Assembly (NCBI GenBank): GCA_004335635.1
Contig: QAXH01006136.1
Span: forward strand, 1,987-46,650
Reading direction: 5' to 3'
DNA length: 44,664 nucleotides
Origin: Chloromonas sp. AAM2
Taxonomy: Eukaryota > Chlorophyta > Chlorophyceae > Chlamydomonadales > Chlamydomonadaceae
The notes under the pieces were generated by a model that made no database searches, was not told the origin of the DNA, and saw nothing but the letters and a program-made list of their open reading frames with translations. Shown here one piece after another: positions 9,414-21,917 of the stretch; positions within the stretch are counted from its first letter, which is position 1, and every line of letters begins with the position of its first letter. The position numbers and the translations under genes are program-made.

Positions 9414-12400
9414 CTAAGCTGGCTCTGAAGGTCTCCTCCGCTTCTTGCCCTGCGCAGCTGTCGTGTATGGCCGTGGCATCTCGACCTGAGGCTTGACGTA
9501 CTTCGGCTTCAGTCCATGCCGCTTAGTCACTCCATTATGAGGCTCAGCCCCCTGCACTGGCTCCTTCTTCACCGCCCCCTGCTTCTTCGGCCGCGCCTGC
9601 TCAACCCGCGTCTGCTTAACGTCTCCCTGTGCGAATTTGTACCCATTATGTGCAGCATACTTGCGTACATGCACCATGACGCCGTCGCCCAGCTTTATCC
9701 GCTTGCAGGGCAGCCCAAGGTTATCCTTCTCCGTCTTCCCCTCCAATGCTTTAAATGCTGCATTGGCCTCGCCTGGGTGTTTGAAGAGGAGCGTTGCCCG
9801 CCCATCCCTGATTCCTGGCGTCTTATCAAACACAGGCGCCACTGTGATCGGTGGGCCATTGCTCAACGCCAGCACGGGTGATCCCATATCCGGCACCAGA
9901 TGACTGATCTCTTCTTTATCATGGCTGTCATCATCCAATTCACTCTCATCATCGTCACTGTCAAGCTCGCCCTCGCCTGGGATGCATGGCTGGGGTGTGG
10001 GTGCTAGGCGACCCCGCAAGAGCATGGGGGCAAAGAGTGAGAGAAGTCGCAGTTCTGTGACAGCGGCGGGGATATTGTGCAACAAGAGGCTGCGCAGTTC
10101 GTCCCGCTGGGCCTGCAGCAAAGCATCCGAGCAACGCAGGTCGACTTCCTCTCCATGCGTAATTCAGTGGCTGAATGATCACCAGAGGCAGAATGATTGG
10201 ATGATTCCAGCCACCATGAGTAATGCAGTGGCTGCTGATGATAAAACGCTGATAATGAAGAATTCAGCCAGTGTGTTGCATAACAGGCAGATCAAGCATG
10301 ACCCAATTGCTGTACCGCTGATGAATGGGCCAGCCACTGCACAGCAGCAGCCCTGCGCATGACATGCATGTGCTAGAGATCTTCCCAGTTCCCACCCTGG
10401 TGTCCGGTGCTCGCAGGGGCAGTGTGCGCTGTGCCCTGCCCAGCTCATGCAGCACCAGGCGCATGGCTGCGTACGCGTCCTCTGCACTGTCATGCCGCCC
10501 CGCTCCGCGCGCTGCCATGTCGCTACCCAGGACAATACGGTGCAGGTCACGCAGACTGGGAATGCAACCAGGAAGGGACCTGTCAACACGCACAGTGCAG
10601 ACATCAGTACAACAGGTGGTTTGGCATCGGATGCACACACTGTACTTGCACTAACACCCTAAATGCAATGCCGGCAGTGCTTGTCATCAAAACCTCGAAC
10701 ATTGGCACAAACCGAAAAACAACTGTACTTTGTACGCTCACTTGTATGAGAAGATGTAGGAGGTATCTATGCACGGCTGATGGTCCAGTCGAAGTGCTGC
10801 CAAATCGTTCCTCAGCCCGTGCCCAACAAGAATAGTGGGTACTTTGTGCGATTTCCAGCTCTCAAGCAGCAACGCCTTCACAGCCCGCCTAGCTTGGGAG
10901 CGAGTCGTTGTCACACCCTGAGAAAAGGCCACAAGGAGCCGACCGGTGAGTTCAGAATTTGTGTGTAAACACACAGAGGCCAATAATCCATGCAATCCAC
11001 CACCAGACGCCAATGCAGCCAACACACTGCGTCTGAAATCGTTGTGGCTTGCATGTGACCTGAAGGTCGGCCAAAAGAAGTGAAGCAAAGTGGCACGTGA
11101 AATTGAGCATGGCCAAACTACACTCCATTCTTGCCTTGCAAGTCGTAGTAACTTAGGCCTAGGTCACAGTCCCATGCAGGCAGCCAGCCACACACACCCA
11201 CATCCAAGTCTCCAGGCACGAGCCCAGTGATCTCCGTCCGGTAGTCAGTCACAGCGTGGCGCGGCTGCACCTTGGTCTGCAATCACGTGGGCGTGACACA
11301 ATGTGTGAGTGTAGCCTCAAGGCGACCAGGGGCAGGACAACGCCAGAGGAATGCCAGGTGTGTATAACCAGTCGATTTGTAACAGGAATGCCGCTGGCTG
11401 CTCCCGCACCGCCCGCCCGAGTGCTCAGCGGCTGCAGTGGCGCAGCAAGACCAGCTGATAACTCCCCCACACCTCGAGCCGGAGCCTGCCCCGCCCATCT
11501 GCCCTGCCCGTCTGCCTGGTTTGATCCCCGTTCACACGCCTACACAATCCTAAACCACTTCAACCCACTCACAGTATACACGACCTTGCCCTGTTCGTCC
11601 ACTAGACTGAGATTGACAAGGCAGCTGTTGTCCCCGTCAGCGGTGGCAACCATCTCACAGTCAAGTGCCAGAAGGCGGGGAGAAGCAGCAGGAAGTGCTG
11701 TGCCGTTAGCCACAACCTTAGCCACACCCTTGGGTGCCTGCATTCGGCGACACAGTTGGTGACTATGGCTGATGATGACTGCCAACGCTTGGAAGTCTGT
11801 GTGCGAGCAACACTGGCACAATTGCAGCACTGTCCTTGCACAAGCGCTCCATGCTACGGGATGCAGCCACACATCCATCGCCCACCCAAGTCACCAATTG
11901 TGGCAGAAATGACCCTGCTGGAGGCCCACCCATGCTTAGTATGCTGGCCGGTTGCCAATCCTTGCCATCTGCCATTACCACGCTTCCACACCCCTGCTAC
12001 GTGTTGACTGGCATGATCACTCCTGCTGCTTTCACGTGGGCCTTACGTCTCGTTCAAACTCCTGTGATGCTATGATTATTGATGCTACTACGTAGTGATT
12101 GAGACAGTCTCTCTCAGTGCTTTCACGTGCCCCTTGACCACCCTGTGCGTCTGACCAGCCTACCTGGGCAAGTGTTGGGCGTGACACCACTCTTCGTTTG
12201 GTTCGTGCCCAGCCTGGAAGGTATGACGGAAAGCTGTACGCATGTGAGTACTTTTCGTGTGCGCGAGTGGCATGCACCAAGTGCCATGCATCCACTGGCT
12301 GCTCGGGCTGCTGCGGTTGCTGCTGCGGCTCTGGCTGTTGCTGTTGGCTCTGCTGCTGCAGGCCGTTGGCAATGGGGCAGGCTAGAAGTTGTGCTGCGGA

Positions 12401-13572
12401 CTTGTGGCGTGCACGCGCAATTGGAGGTGCGGATGTGGCGCGCTTGCGTGCCTCCTACATGCGGGGCAGTGACATGACATGATATGGTGCCTCAGTAACA
12501 TGATGATAACGCATGCATTGGAAGGCCAGCGGTACACAGGCAACGAACGTCTGCTAACCCGGTGGAATTGTTTTTTACTTCGGTTTTGGAGTGCAGACGG
12601 GCTGGTGATGTATCCCTCCCACCATGGTACCCTGCCCCGACATTTCTAAGGATCACGAGCCTGGTGCATGGAGTGAGAGCTTAGGCAGCAGTTACTGCAC
12701 CAGGGCATCCACCTTGTCGATGCGTTGCAGCCAGCCCAGGAAACGGGCCAAGAGCCGTTCATTGAGTTGATGATCTGCCATGGCCGGACTGGTGGTGACT
12801 GGGTCGGTGGCAAGCGGCTCCTGTCCGGCTGGGGCGGACCCAGGCTCAATTAGGCTGACCACGAACTCACGAAGAATCTGCAGCATAGGACAACCGAACG
12901 TGTGTATGGCGGTGCCAGCTGCTGTGGATTGGATCACCACCCTGCTCCATGCCACAGCTTCCACGTGCTCTGACCTGCGTTGCATGCTCTCATGCAGCAG
13001 CCTCCACCCCACACTCTAGCCTGGGCTGCATGCCCAGTGACAACATCCTGTGCTGTACTTGCGTGGCGTGTGTTGTGCCAATGGGCCTGTGGAAGAACCG
13101 CACGCCTCAGCTCCCGTTTGAGCCGTCACCCCAACAAGTGCCATCCCCACGGCCTTCGGTGGTGCTGTCAGTTGTGCCTGCCTTTCATGCTTGAAGCAGA
13201 ATGAAATAGGCTGAGGAAGATGGCATAGTTTACCTGTGCATCCAGCTTGGCTGGGTCACGAGTTTTCATGGCTGGTGACAAAGCCTGCAAGGCATACGCC
13301 AAACAGATGCGTGCCTAGTTCACTGCTGCCCATCCATCTCTGTACCACCGTGATACCGTGGTTGTTTCTACATGCAGCACATTCGCATGACACGGCTGCA
13401 CGTCTATTTTGCCTGCAAGACCCGGTCCAGTGGCCGACACCTGCAAACCCTAGCAGGCGGCCATGGCTGCCTGACCTACTTGAAGGAATTCCGGCCATCG
13501 CCTGCCTGTTCGGGGATGCTGTTGGAGCATTTTGACAAGCTTCACCAGCTGCGATGGCGAGAGCCCGGACAT
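9414..13572 (-). CDS. SDN-type (small RNA degrading nuclease) DEDDh 3'-5' exonuclease with C-terminal RRM-like domain
   Basis: Nine exons: 13572-13480, 13284-13234, 12877-12713, 12454-12164, 11737-11573, 11276-11202, 10917-10742, 10579-10396, 10112-9414. They total 1899 nt, or 632 residues. Exo I is LALDCEMV (D226, E228), followed by VTDYRTEITGL; Exo II is VGHGLRNDL (D318); Exo III is HDSAEDA (H368, D373). The catalytic set is complete. The N-terminus (LSPSQLVKLVKMLQ) and the block HEKYSHAYSFPS match the plant SDN layout, in which the enzyme trims 2'-O-methylated small RNAs or other RNA 3' ends. A C-terminal RRM-like stretch (RATLLFKHPGEANAAFKALEG) and a basic KKRRR end suggest RNA binding and nuclear location. 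Exon 4 adds a Gln-rich stretch. The exon 3/4 junction is the weakest: I used the GTGGAT donor at 12712 for phase, while GTAACT at 12695 looks better but breaks frame. An ATG at 13704 is also in frame. Confidence 0.84.
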
Positions 13573-15603
13573 TTCTGCAGGACACTCGACAATTGGCAGT
13601 CGCTGCGAGAGGGCCGAAATCAAGCCTTCGACATCATTGATGAACTGACGGACAAAAAGGACTTGCACAGGTTGCAACCGAGTTGAGAGTCCAAAAAAGG
13701 TCAAGTGTCCAAACAGTGACTGAATGGCCTGTGTGACCTTTCGCCCCCCCCCCCACTGTACCCAGCATGTTGATGTTGATGTTCATGTTATGCATTTACT
13801 TCCGTTGGGGCCGTGCACAACGAAGTTACCCTGGGGATTGCAGACTATGGCCAAGGGCCTGAATCTGACCTAGAGCATGCAATCAAGTTGACTGAGCAGC
13901 ACCGGCTGACAAGATTGGGCTGACAAGACTGGAGAAGCCAAGTAGTTCAGGTTCAGTTTTGTTTCTCACCACCGCACAAGCCTGAGCACAAACGAGCAGG
14001 TGACCAGTAGGCACCATGCGCAAGCGGGACTGGCACCATGGCAGTTTTGCTGTTGAACAGGTCAGTGGTCTGGTGAGTGAAAGATAAGTGCTGACTGCCA
14101 TCTCAGTGAGCTAGGTAGCTAGAGCTGGCCAATGGATAGAGTGGCAGGCTTTAACTAAGTTTAAGTGCCAGCCGTTGGATTGGACTTCATCCACTGACTG
14201 CAGGTCAAGTGTAATAGGTGCAAGCCGCACTAAACAAAATGAGCACCAGCAGCTTATGCACGTACATCGGTTGTGACCACCTTGAAACAGCTGGAGTAGG
14301 CTTTTTTCCTCATGCGTCTGCGCAACTGCCAACATATCGCAAGCCAGGTCCTCCTGGAGTGGTGAACACCTGCTGCTCAGGTTCTCCGTTGCCAAGCCAG
14401 GCTCTGTTTTTCGTCCTTTGTCTCTAGCTTTGCTTGCCTAACCTCTGCCTGTCACTGACAGTGTCAGCCATTGGCAGTAGGCGTTCATTCGACCCGGGCC
14501 TGGCAAGAACATTTGACCCTTCACGCCTTACCTGTCAAATAGGCGAGGTAAGGTGTGTATTTCTGACAAACAGAAGCTTGACGGCAGAAAGCTTGACGGC
14601 AGGCACAGATATGAGAGCTTTTGAATGAAGTAGCAGACAGTTGCGGACAAACAGTGCGCTGCGTGGCGAGCACCACACTTGTCCCTTTGGTTTGTAGTTA
14701 ACGCTTACAGTGGCGAGACTCAGGACACAGCAGCGGCAGGCCAAGGAGAGGCTGGACAGCATCAGGATGCCACCAGCAGCGCTGAGCCATGCACCTTTTC
14801 AATTTGCTCCAGCAGCGATGGCATTGTGGATTGCTTGCGCCCATGTTGACAGTTTACCGAACTGAGATTGGTATCACCTGCTTTGTGGACAGCAAGGCTG
14901 GAAGCAAGGTAGGCAGCAAGGCAAAGGTGACAAAAGGGGTGGCTCGGGGTTGTCATCATGACCAGCACGCGCTGTAACTATATTATGATTGTGTCCTCAA
15001 GCCCTGGGGACCATCGTCGGATGCAATTCGTAACTGAAGCAGCACGAGTCCCTGCATGGGTCACACACGCCTGCCGAATTCGTCATTTCTGCGTCAAAAT
15101 GCTCTGGGTACGGCAGAGATTCCCGAGCTGAGATGCTGCTGTTTGTCGTTTCATGATTCCTTCTGTGGCCTTGACGAAATACGTGTTGTTTGACAGCGCG
15201 GTCAAGGAAGTGGTCGAGTGACCACACTGCAGATCTCAGTACAACTCAATGTCCCTGCCGTAACTTAATGATGCGTTCCGTACAAGACATTGCAGGAACC
15301 TCCCTCCGCTGCAAAGAGCCGTGAACAGACAGTGTGCAACACTTCAAGTGCAGGGCGAAGGCTGGCATCGCGGCTAGCAAACCCGCAGCAGCAGGTGAAG
15401 AGCGAGATACTTGCAAAAAAGATGCCTGCAGCAGAACGCAAACCTTGTTTTCGGAGCATTGCAGCCTCTCTGAAAAACCATGAACTTTATTTGGTGACTT
15501 CTGCTTTGCATAAGTGTGCATGCAAGTGCTACGATGTAGGGTGCCCTGCGGGCATAAGCCCTGTCCCGCTCTGTCGGGTGTTCGACCCTGCCGTGCCGAA
15601 GTA
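13573..15603. other. Divergent intergenic region between exonuclease and receptor A
   Basis: The two genes point away from each other across 2.0 kb, so both 5' regions lie here. I see no coding exon. It contains an 11-C run (13744-13754) and a 14-bp duplication (AGCTTGACGGCAG twice, about 14574-14601). No TATA box was convincing. Confidence 0.5.
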
Positions 15604-18600
15604 ATGGAAGCTATGACCTGCGCTATATGGGCCGGCTTGCTTCTGATTGCTAGCTTGGCAGCTCCTACTCAATGTGACAATACTTTCCAAGTCGGCATCG
15701 TGGCCTCTACAACAGGGAACCTCACTGACTTCTGGAGCGAGTCTGTGAATGGTGCGTGCATTGAATCTCGAAGACGTTTCTCCTCTTTTTGAAGGAATAT
15801 TCAAACGCTGCCGAGAGCAGCTGGACTTGTCCTGCCAGTACTTGTCCGGGTGGTCCGGTATGACCATGGTCATAAGAATTGAAGTGATCTGCTCATGCAG
15901 CAATGCGGTTGCATACGAAGCACACCAATCAACTTCCGAGTTTAGCATGTGCTGGCTGAGTTCAGGTGGCATGCTGATTTTTGTTCTGCATGCTGTGTGC
16001 ATGTGTTGCAGGCACCAAGATGTGGATGCAGCAGCTGAGTGACGTCCTTGGTTCAGGCGGACTGAACATCGTGGATGGTGTTGGAAACAGCATGTCATTC
16101 AATTTCAACCTGACAACAGCTGATGATGCCAGCAGCGAAGCAAACCACCACAGCCTTGTCAATGGCATGATTGCCAGCGGCGTGGATTTCATCTTTAACG
16201 GACAGCCAGCATTTGCAGTGAACGAGTCAGTCGCAGTGGACACTCTGAAGCGCATCAACATCCATGGCTTCACAGGCAATGATGAGGTGTTCAATCGGGA
16301 CCTCAAGGGCGTGTTTGGAGTGTCACAGTCCAACAGCCGGTTTACAGGCGAATTGTTCAAAGCGTACCGGGCAGCATCTATCTTCTCGGTAAGCGTCATG
16401 CATGGCTATGTGGCGTACCCGGCACATTCATTTGGTCCAATCGAAAATGTCAGAAACGTGTCTGAGGCCTTGGCGAATATTGTTGCATAATATATAGCCC
16501 ACTGGTTCACAAGTAACTAGGCTAGTTGAGTAGCCTTCAAGATAGATGCATTGCGACATGTCGAGAGCGCTGAGCCAAAACAGGTTGGCAAGCTGGTTGA
16601 ACAAAAGTTAAGCAAAAATTTTGACTGTTGTATGCTCGTGTATGCCTATGCTAGAAATACAATGCTTCAAGCCCAACCCAGGCTTGGTGAGGCCAACATG
16701 GTCAGGGTGAGAAGCAGGGTCTGGGCTGGCTGATCACAATGACAGGAACTGGATACCAGATGGCAAATGTGGTGCCAGAACTGTGCATGTAGGTGATGTT
16801 TGTGTACCGAGAGGACGTTCCAGAGCTGCGATCAGCATGTGAGGCCGCCATCACACAGGCTCGGACAGAGCTGCTCAAGGTGGGAACGTGCTGCCAGTGC
16901 AAACGAAAACCGCTGTCAGAGGAAACGGAAAGGCAGTCCAGGGAAAGCTGTCCAAGGCACTGGGGCCTGTTCATACATGAAATGGGACAAGCTGGTGTCC
17001 CACTCAGTCCCATTACCGATGTGGGGAGCGTGTGTGTTGACATGGACGGTTTGCTCAAGATGTCTGAGAGTGTACCACCGTCAAGTCTACGAGCTACCAG
17101 GGTGATGATTACAAGAACTAGGCCAGAAAGAACTAGGCCAGAGCAGCACCTGTGTGTGTGCTGTGAGGCGTCTTGTTTACACGGCTAAGAGCCTTCACCA
17201 ACATGAAGAAAGCATGTGGCACGTACCTCACGCTTATCTGCCATCGTCTCGTTGCCTGGCGGTTGCAGGTGGCCGGGAAGATCACATACACAGCCTCTGA
17301 TGTGGCTACCATAACCAGCGTGGCCCAGAAACTCAATGCCAGTACAGGAGAGGAGGTTCTCTTTGCCTGTTCTCTGGCTGATGAGGCAACCCAGCTGGCG
17401 CAGCTGATCGACCAGTACAAGAAACCGCTCAAGAGTATCGTCTTCACCAACGGCCCACTCTTGCCAGTGAGTGCATCTCTAAGCAACTGAATGCAGGCTG
17501 GTAGTTAGCTGTACCAGGAATAGCAAGTGCTAGGCAGCAAGACTGCAAGTACAGTAGCTCATGCACTCCGCTCTGTCTGCAGTTTCGAATTTTCGCTGGG
17601 CAACCCTGCCTCTCTCGAATGCTTGCCGTTGTGCATGCCACATATGCAGAGCTTTTCGGCCAACCTTGGCAACATCTCCCAGTACATCCTGAGCCCAACA
17701 CCATGGTCAGTGATCGGGGAATTGGAGAGCATTCTGATGCGTTCAGACTGTATGACAACGATGTGACTGAGCAACCCTGAGCTCTTTCTAGACTCCAGGT
17801 CTGTCACTTTGGCCTGCGATTCGGTATGCCATGTGATTGTCGCGCTCAGTTTGTATGGTTGCACACTTGCAATGTGGCAGGGGTACACGATGCTTAAAGC
17901 AAGCATGATGCATTTCTTGCTTGGATCTTGCAGGTTCAGAACATTGAAATACGAGGACTCTTTCTACGGCAGCGCATCAGATTTTTCTGTTAAGTTTTCA
18001 ACTCTCTACGGCCACCCTCCCACCTATGTTGCTGCTGGCACAGCTGCCGCTGGGCTGGTGCTCCAGCAGGCGCTCCAAGCAGCCTTCAGCGCATGTGACA
18101 CTTCAGCCACAGGAGGCGATGTCAAGCTGCTGCTGTACAGCACTAACTTGCTAAACTGCAGCGATAACAACAACAATGGCAGACTGCGCCTGATCAGCGC
18201 AATGTCACTGCTGTCCACCTCCACATTCTTTGGAGATGTCAACTTTGACAAGTTCAGGCGCAACTATGCGAACAGCATGCGGGTAACGCAGGTGAGAAGT
18301 GAGGCCATTGTCAATGGACAAATCAATACGTTGTGCAAGGGCATGGAGTTTGTCAAAAACTGTAAAGTTCATGCCTTGCTGAATGCACGATTTCCGTCCT
18401 ATTGATCAAGTGCAAGAGCATGTACTCAATCCGCGGGAACTTAGTAGTTGATTATGTACGTTGTACGACATGCCCTCATCTGAGAGCACTGTAGTTGCTG
18501 TTCCATGTCAGCAAAGGCTTTCCAAGGACTGGGCATGATATGTGCAGGCTACGGGTTTTGTTTGCCTCCTGGCTGCATGACAGGAAACCCGAACTGTCGA

Positions 18601-18803
18601 CCTTGCTGATCCTGTAGGTGTTTGAGACGGTATCCGATCTGCGCAAAGTTACACTTCCATTCGTGGTGCTGCCACTGGGCGACGCTAAAGAGGGCAGCAA
18701 AATACCGCAGCCCAACCGATACGCGCCTGTGTGCCAGCCAGGAACGTACGCGGGCCCAGATCAGTTTCTTCCATGCATCCCCTGTCCAGCGGGATCCTTC
18801 CAG
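15604..18803 (+). other. Receptor A: signal peptide and periplasmic-binding-protein-like ligand domain (exons 1-7)
   Basis: The N-terminus has a hydrophobic core (AIWAGLLLIASLAA) ending near PTQC, then DNTFQVGIVASTTG, the first strand of a Peripla_BP_6 fold. Typical landmarks follow: NFNLTTADDASS (the 'Dd.sdp' helix region), SGVDFIFNG, IHGFTGND, and the C-terminal lobe DFSVKFSTLYGHPPTYVAAG with STFFGDVNFDKF. The domain spans residues about 25-425. This fold binds amino acids or other small molecules in LivJ-type proteins and class C GPCRs. The insert CSDNNNNGRL is an Asn-rich loop. A second in-frame ATG at 15613 gives an equally good signal peptide. Confidence 0.8.
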
Positions 18804-21800
18804 GTATGCTATTGTTCAATGCATGCCAAAGTGACGGTAGCAAGCAACACGTGCTGATTAGATCCAGCTGGCAATGCGAGATTGATAATGGTGACGGCGA
18901 TACCGGAGGCGATTGCGAAGCCTGCGATACAGCCACCTCCGCGTGCTTCGTTGCGTGCAGGAGTTTGCGGCTGCCACTAACTGTGAGCTGTGCGCGCTTA
19001 ACTACTACCAGCCCTCTGCTGGTCAGGCCACATGCCTCACCTGCCCTGACAACAGTCAAACGTTTATTCGTGGTGCCGTCAATTCGACAGACTGCTTCTG
19101 CAAGACCAACTTCTGGTCAAACACACGTGGGTGTTCATGGAAACAGATTGCAGTGGCCTGCAACAGACGCCCTCGAGCCACAATGGGCAACACCAGTACA
19201 CATCATGGGTGCAGTATGTTTGTGTGCCTCTCGCCCGCTCAGTGATATTCACAGCGGGTTTGCTAGGCTCTGCTGTGTGGTGAATCATTCATGGCCTGGC
19301 TAAGATGTGTCCAAAGCCATCATGGTAACGGTGGAACACCGACGGCTTTCGTTGGAGCAGCTCTTTGACCAAGTCCTCCAGTCTACGATGCACCAGATTA
19401 CTTAGTCTTGCTCGGTTTCGATTCTCCAGCACGGTTGCGTGCTGAGGATAGATAACTGTCTGTTTGTGTGCTGGCGTTACTGCAGGAGCACCGGGTAGCG
19501 CATGTGACACATGCCCCATCAATGCTGATTGTGCGGGCGGAGTGGATTTGCCACAGCCACAGTTCGGCTGGTAAGGCACCTGGAAGAAGACCAACACAAA
19601 GCTAGCTGCCACCACAGCTGAGTCAAAGCGCAGTAGAAAAGAACACTGTCTGCGACGATTACCAATGACCTGTTGCATCCTGCTGTCTAATGTAGGTATG
19701 CCGAAGAGCCAGACCCGTCCCTTATGTTCAACTGTGAGTGTCCCCAGTTGCGGTAGCCTGCAGTGCATGCAGACACAGCGCAACAGAGCACATCTTGCAA
19801 TACCTTCTTCAATTCCTTCTGAAGCCTTGAGATGATGGAATGCGATGCAGCAAATCAGGTTGCCAGTTCAAGACAGTTCCAACCTGCCCAGTGCGTTTTA
19901 CACAACCAAGCTAAAAAGAATGAGTTCTGATGTCGTGCGCCTATTCTACATGCAGGCAACCCAAACTACGTGTGTGAAGGCAGCTTTGAATGTGGCACTG
20001 GCTATGCTGGCCGTATGTGTGCATACTGTGACAAAGGCTATTTCATGGCGTTCACAAGGTGAGCATTGGGAACCTGTTGAGTGTTGATGACATCAGGAAT
20101 CCAGAACTTTACTGTCGGTTGCTTTGAAACGGCTATCAGCAGGGTTGGTCACGTGGGAGGCACCCGATAGCCGCCCAGCGCAATCGCACTAACTTAGTTT
20201 GCAGCGCTGTCTCTGAAGATGTGCGTCTGGCTGTTGTCACGTGCAGGTGTTGGCCATGCTCCTCACCTACGTTGAATGTGGTGGCAATGCTGCTTATGTA
20301 CGTGCTGTTCTTTTTCATCAACGTATCTATTTCACGGCAATTCGAATCGTTCCACGTGCTCATGGTGGGTGATGATGCGTCAGGTCTCTCTGCCTAACGC
20401 ACACTCGATGAGCCGCAGAGAGTAGAAAACACAGGCTGGGCCTTCGAAAGTGCTTGAGTTCTCTGCTGCATTTCTGCTCTTTGAATGTGGGATTGCCTGA
20501 TCTACAAGCCTTGGCTAGCTATGACATCTTCAGAACATGTCCTCATTGCCTGCCAAAGGACTGTAAAAAATACGTATGCTGATCTGTGCTACCCGGCTGC
20601 AGAACTTTTGCCAGTACCTTTCTGTTGTCAACGCCTTCAATGTCAACTGGTAAGCCAAAGTCAACACGTGTCAGTGTTTGGAACATGCGGGCCTGTCTGC
20701 TTACAGCACCGCAGGGCAGGCTTTCATTGTGCTGTACCAAGACGCTTCCCCAGGACTGCAGTAGGTGCGGTTGTAGAGCATTCTCCAACAGATCAAGTCA
20801 ATGTGCTGGCCGGCTCCGTGTGGCCATCTCTGGATGTCTGTGGCCCGTTAATTGCATTCCACATAGATTACTAGCATCGCCATTGACATATGCTACTCCA
20901 CGCTTGCTTTGCGTGTGCCCGTATCATCCACACGTGCACTCTTTCATCACACACACGTGCAGGCCCAACACACTGAACGTCATCATGAACTACATGGGTG
21001 TCCTCAGCTTCGAAATGGACATCATCCAGCCCCAGTGTGCGGTGTCTGATTGGGCATTCGAGGAGAATCTGATAGTGCAGGTTGCGGCGCCTGCTGGCAT
21101 TGCCGCACTTGTGGCGGTGTGGACAGGCATCACATGGTTGTGCTACAGGTGCGAGGGAAACGTCAGCAGATGCCACTACCACCAGCAAGTGCTTGGTATT
21201 TCTATTCTCTGTCCTGAGTGGCGTGGTTCAAGCTCACCGTGCTCCGTCCAATCACCACGCGGGTTACCTTTGAAAGTGATATTCATTGGCTCCGCCTTGA
21301 CGCCATTGTCTTCTGCCTGCTGCACTTGACAATCTTGGTGCTACCATCTCAACCTAGCATTAAGCAATGCTTTCCACTTCCGTTTTGATCCATTGGTTGG
21401 TCGTCCTTGGCACCAGCTAACAGACATGCAGCGGTCTACAATAAGTGTCAATACAGTACTCTCAGTTGAGTTTCTTAATACTGGATTTTGTGAAAGTACT
21501 TTTGGCTTCTCAAACTAGAAGTTTCACGTCAAGATCATGAATGCCAAAAGCTCAAACGTGCAAAAATCAAGGCCAAAACCGTTCGTAACCGTGTTTACGA
21601 ACGGTTGTTACAAAACTTAACTGAGATTACGGTATGCAATCATCAGTAGATGTGCCACATCAGGGATGCCATGGTTGCCTTGTGCCTGTCAGCAGGCTTA
21701 AGATGCAGTTTGTCTGCTGTGTGTCTCTTGCTTTGTGACGCAAACCTGCTTCAAGCAGGACTGGCAGCAGCCAGCATGCAGGCAGCTGCTGTGTCTGCAA

Positions 21801-21865
21801 TGAGTACCTGATAACCAATGATTTGCAATACTCAGTGCACGCTGCACATCAGGACTGCATAAAAA

Positions 21866-21917
<52 letters not shown>

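Noticed and set aside
13573..13704. N-terminal extension of the exonuclease from the ATG at 13704
   Set aside because: It is in frame but adds 44 residues with no resemblance to SDN N-termini, whereas MSGLSPSQLVKLVKM aligns with the family start. Kept as an alternative only.
15514..15603. Upstream in-frame ATG for receptor A
   Set aside because: It would place about 30 Cys/Pro-rich residues before a clear signal peptide; copy B does not support it.
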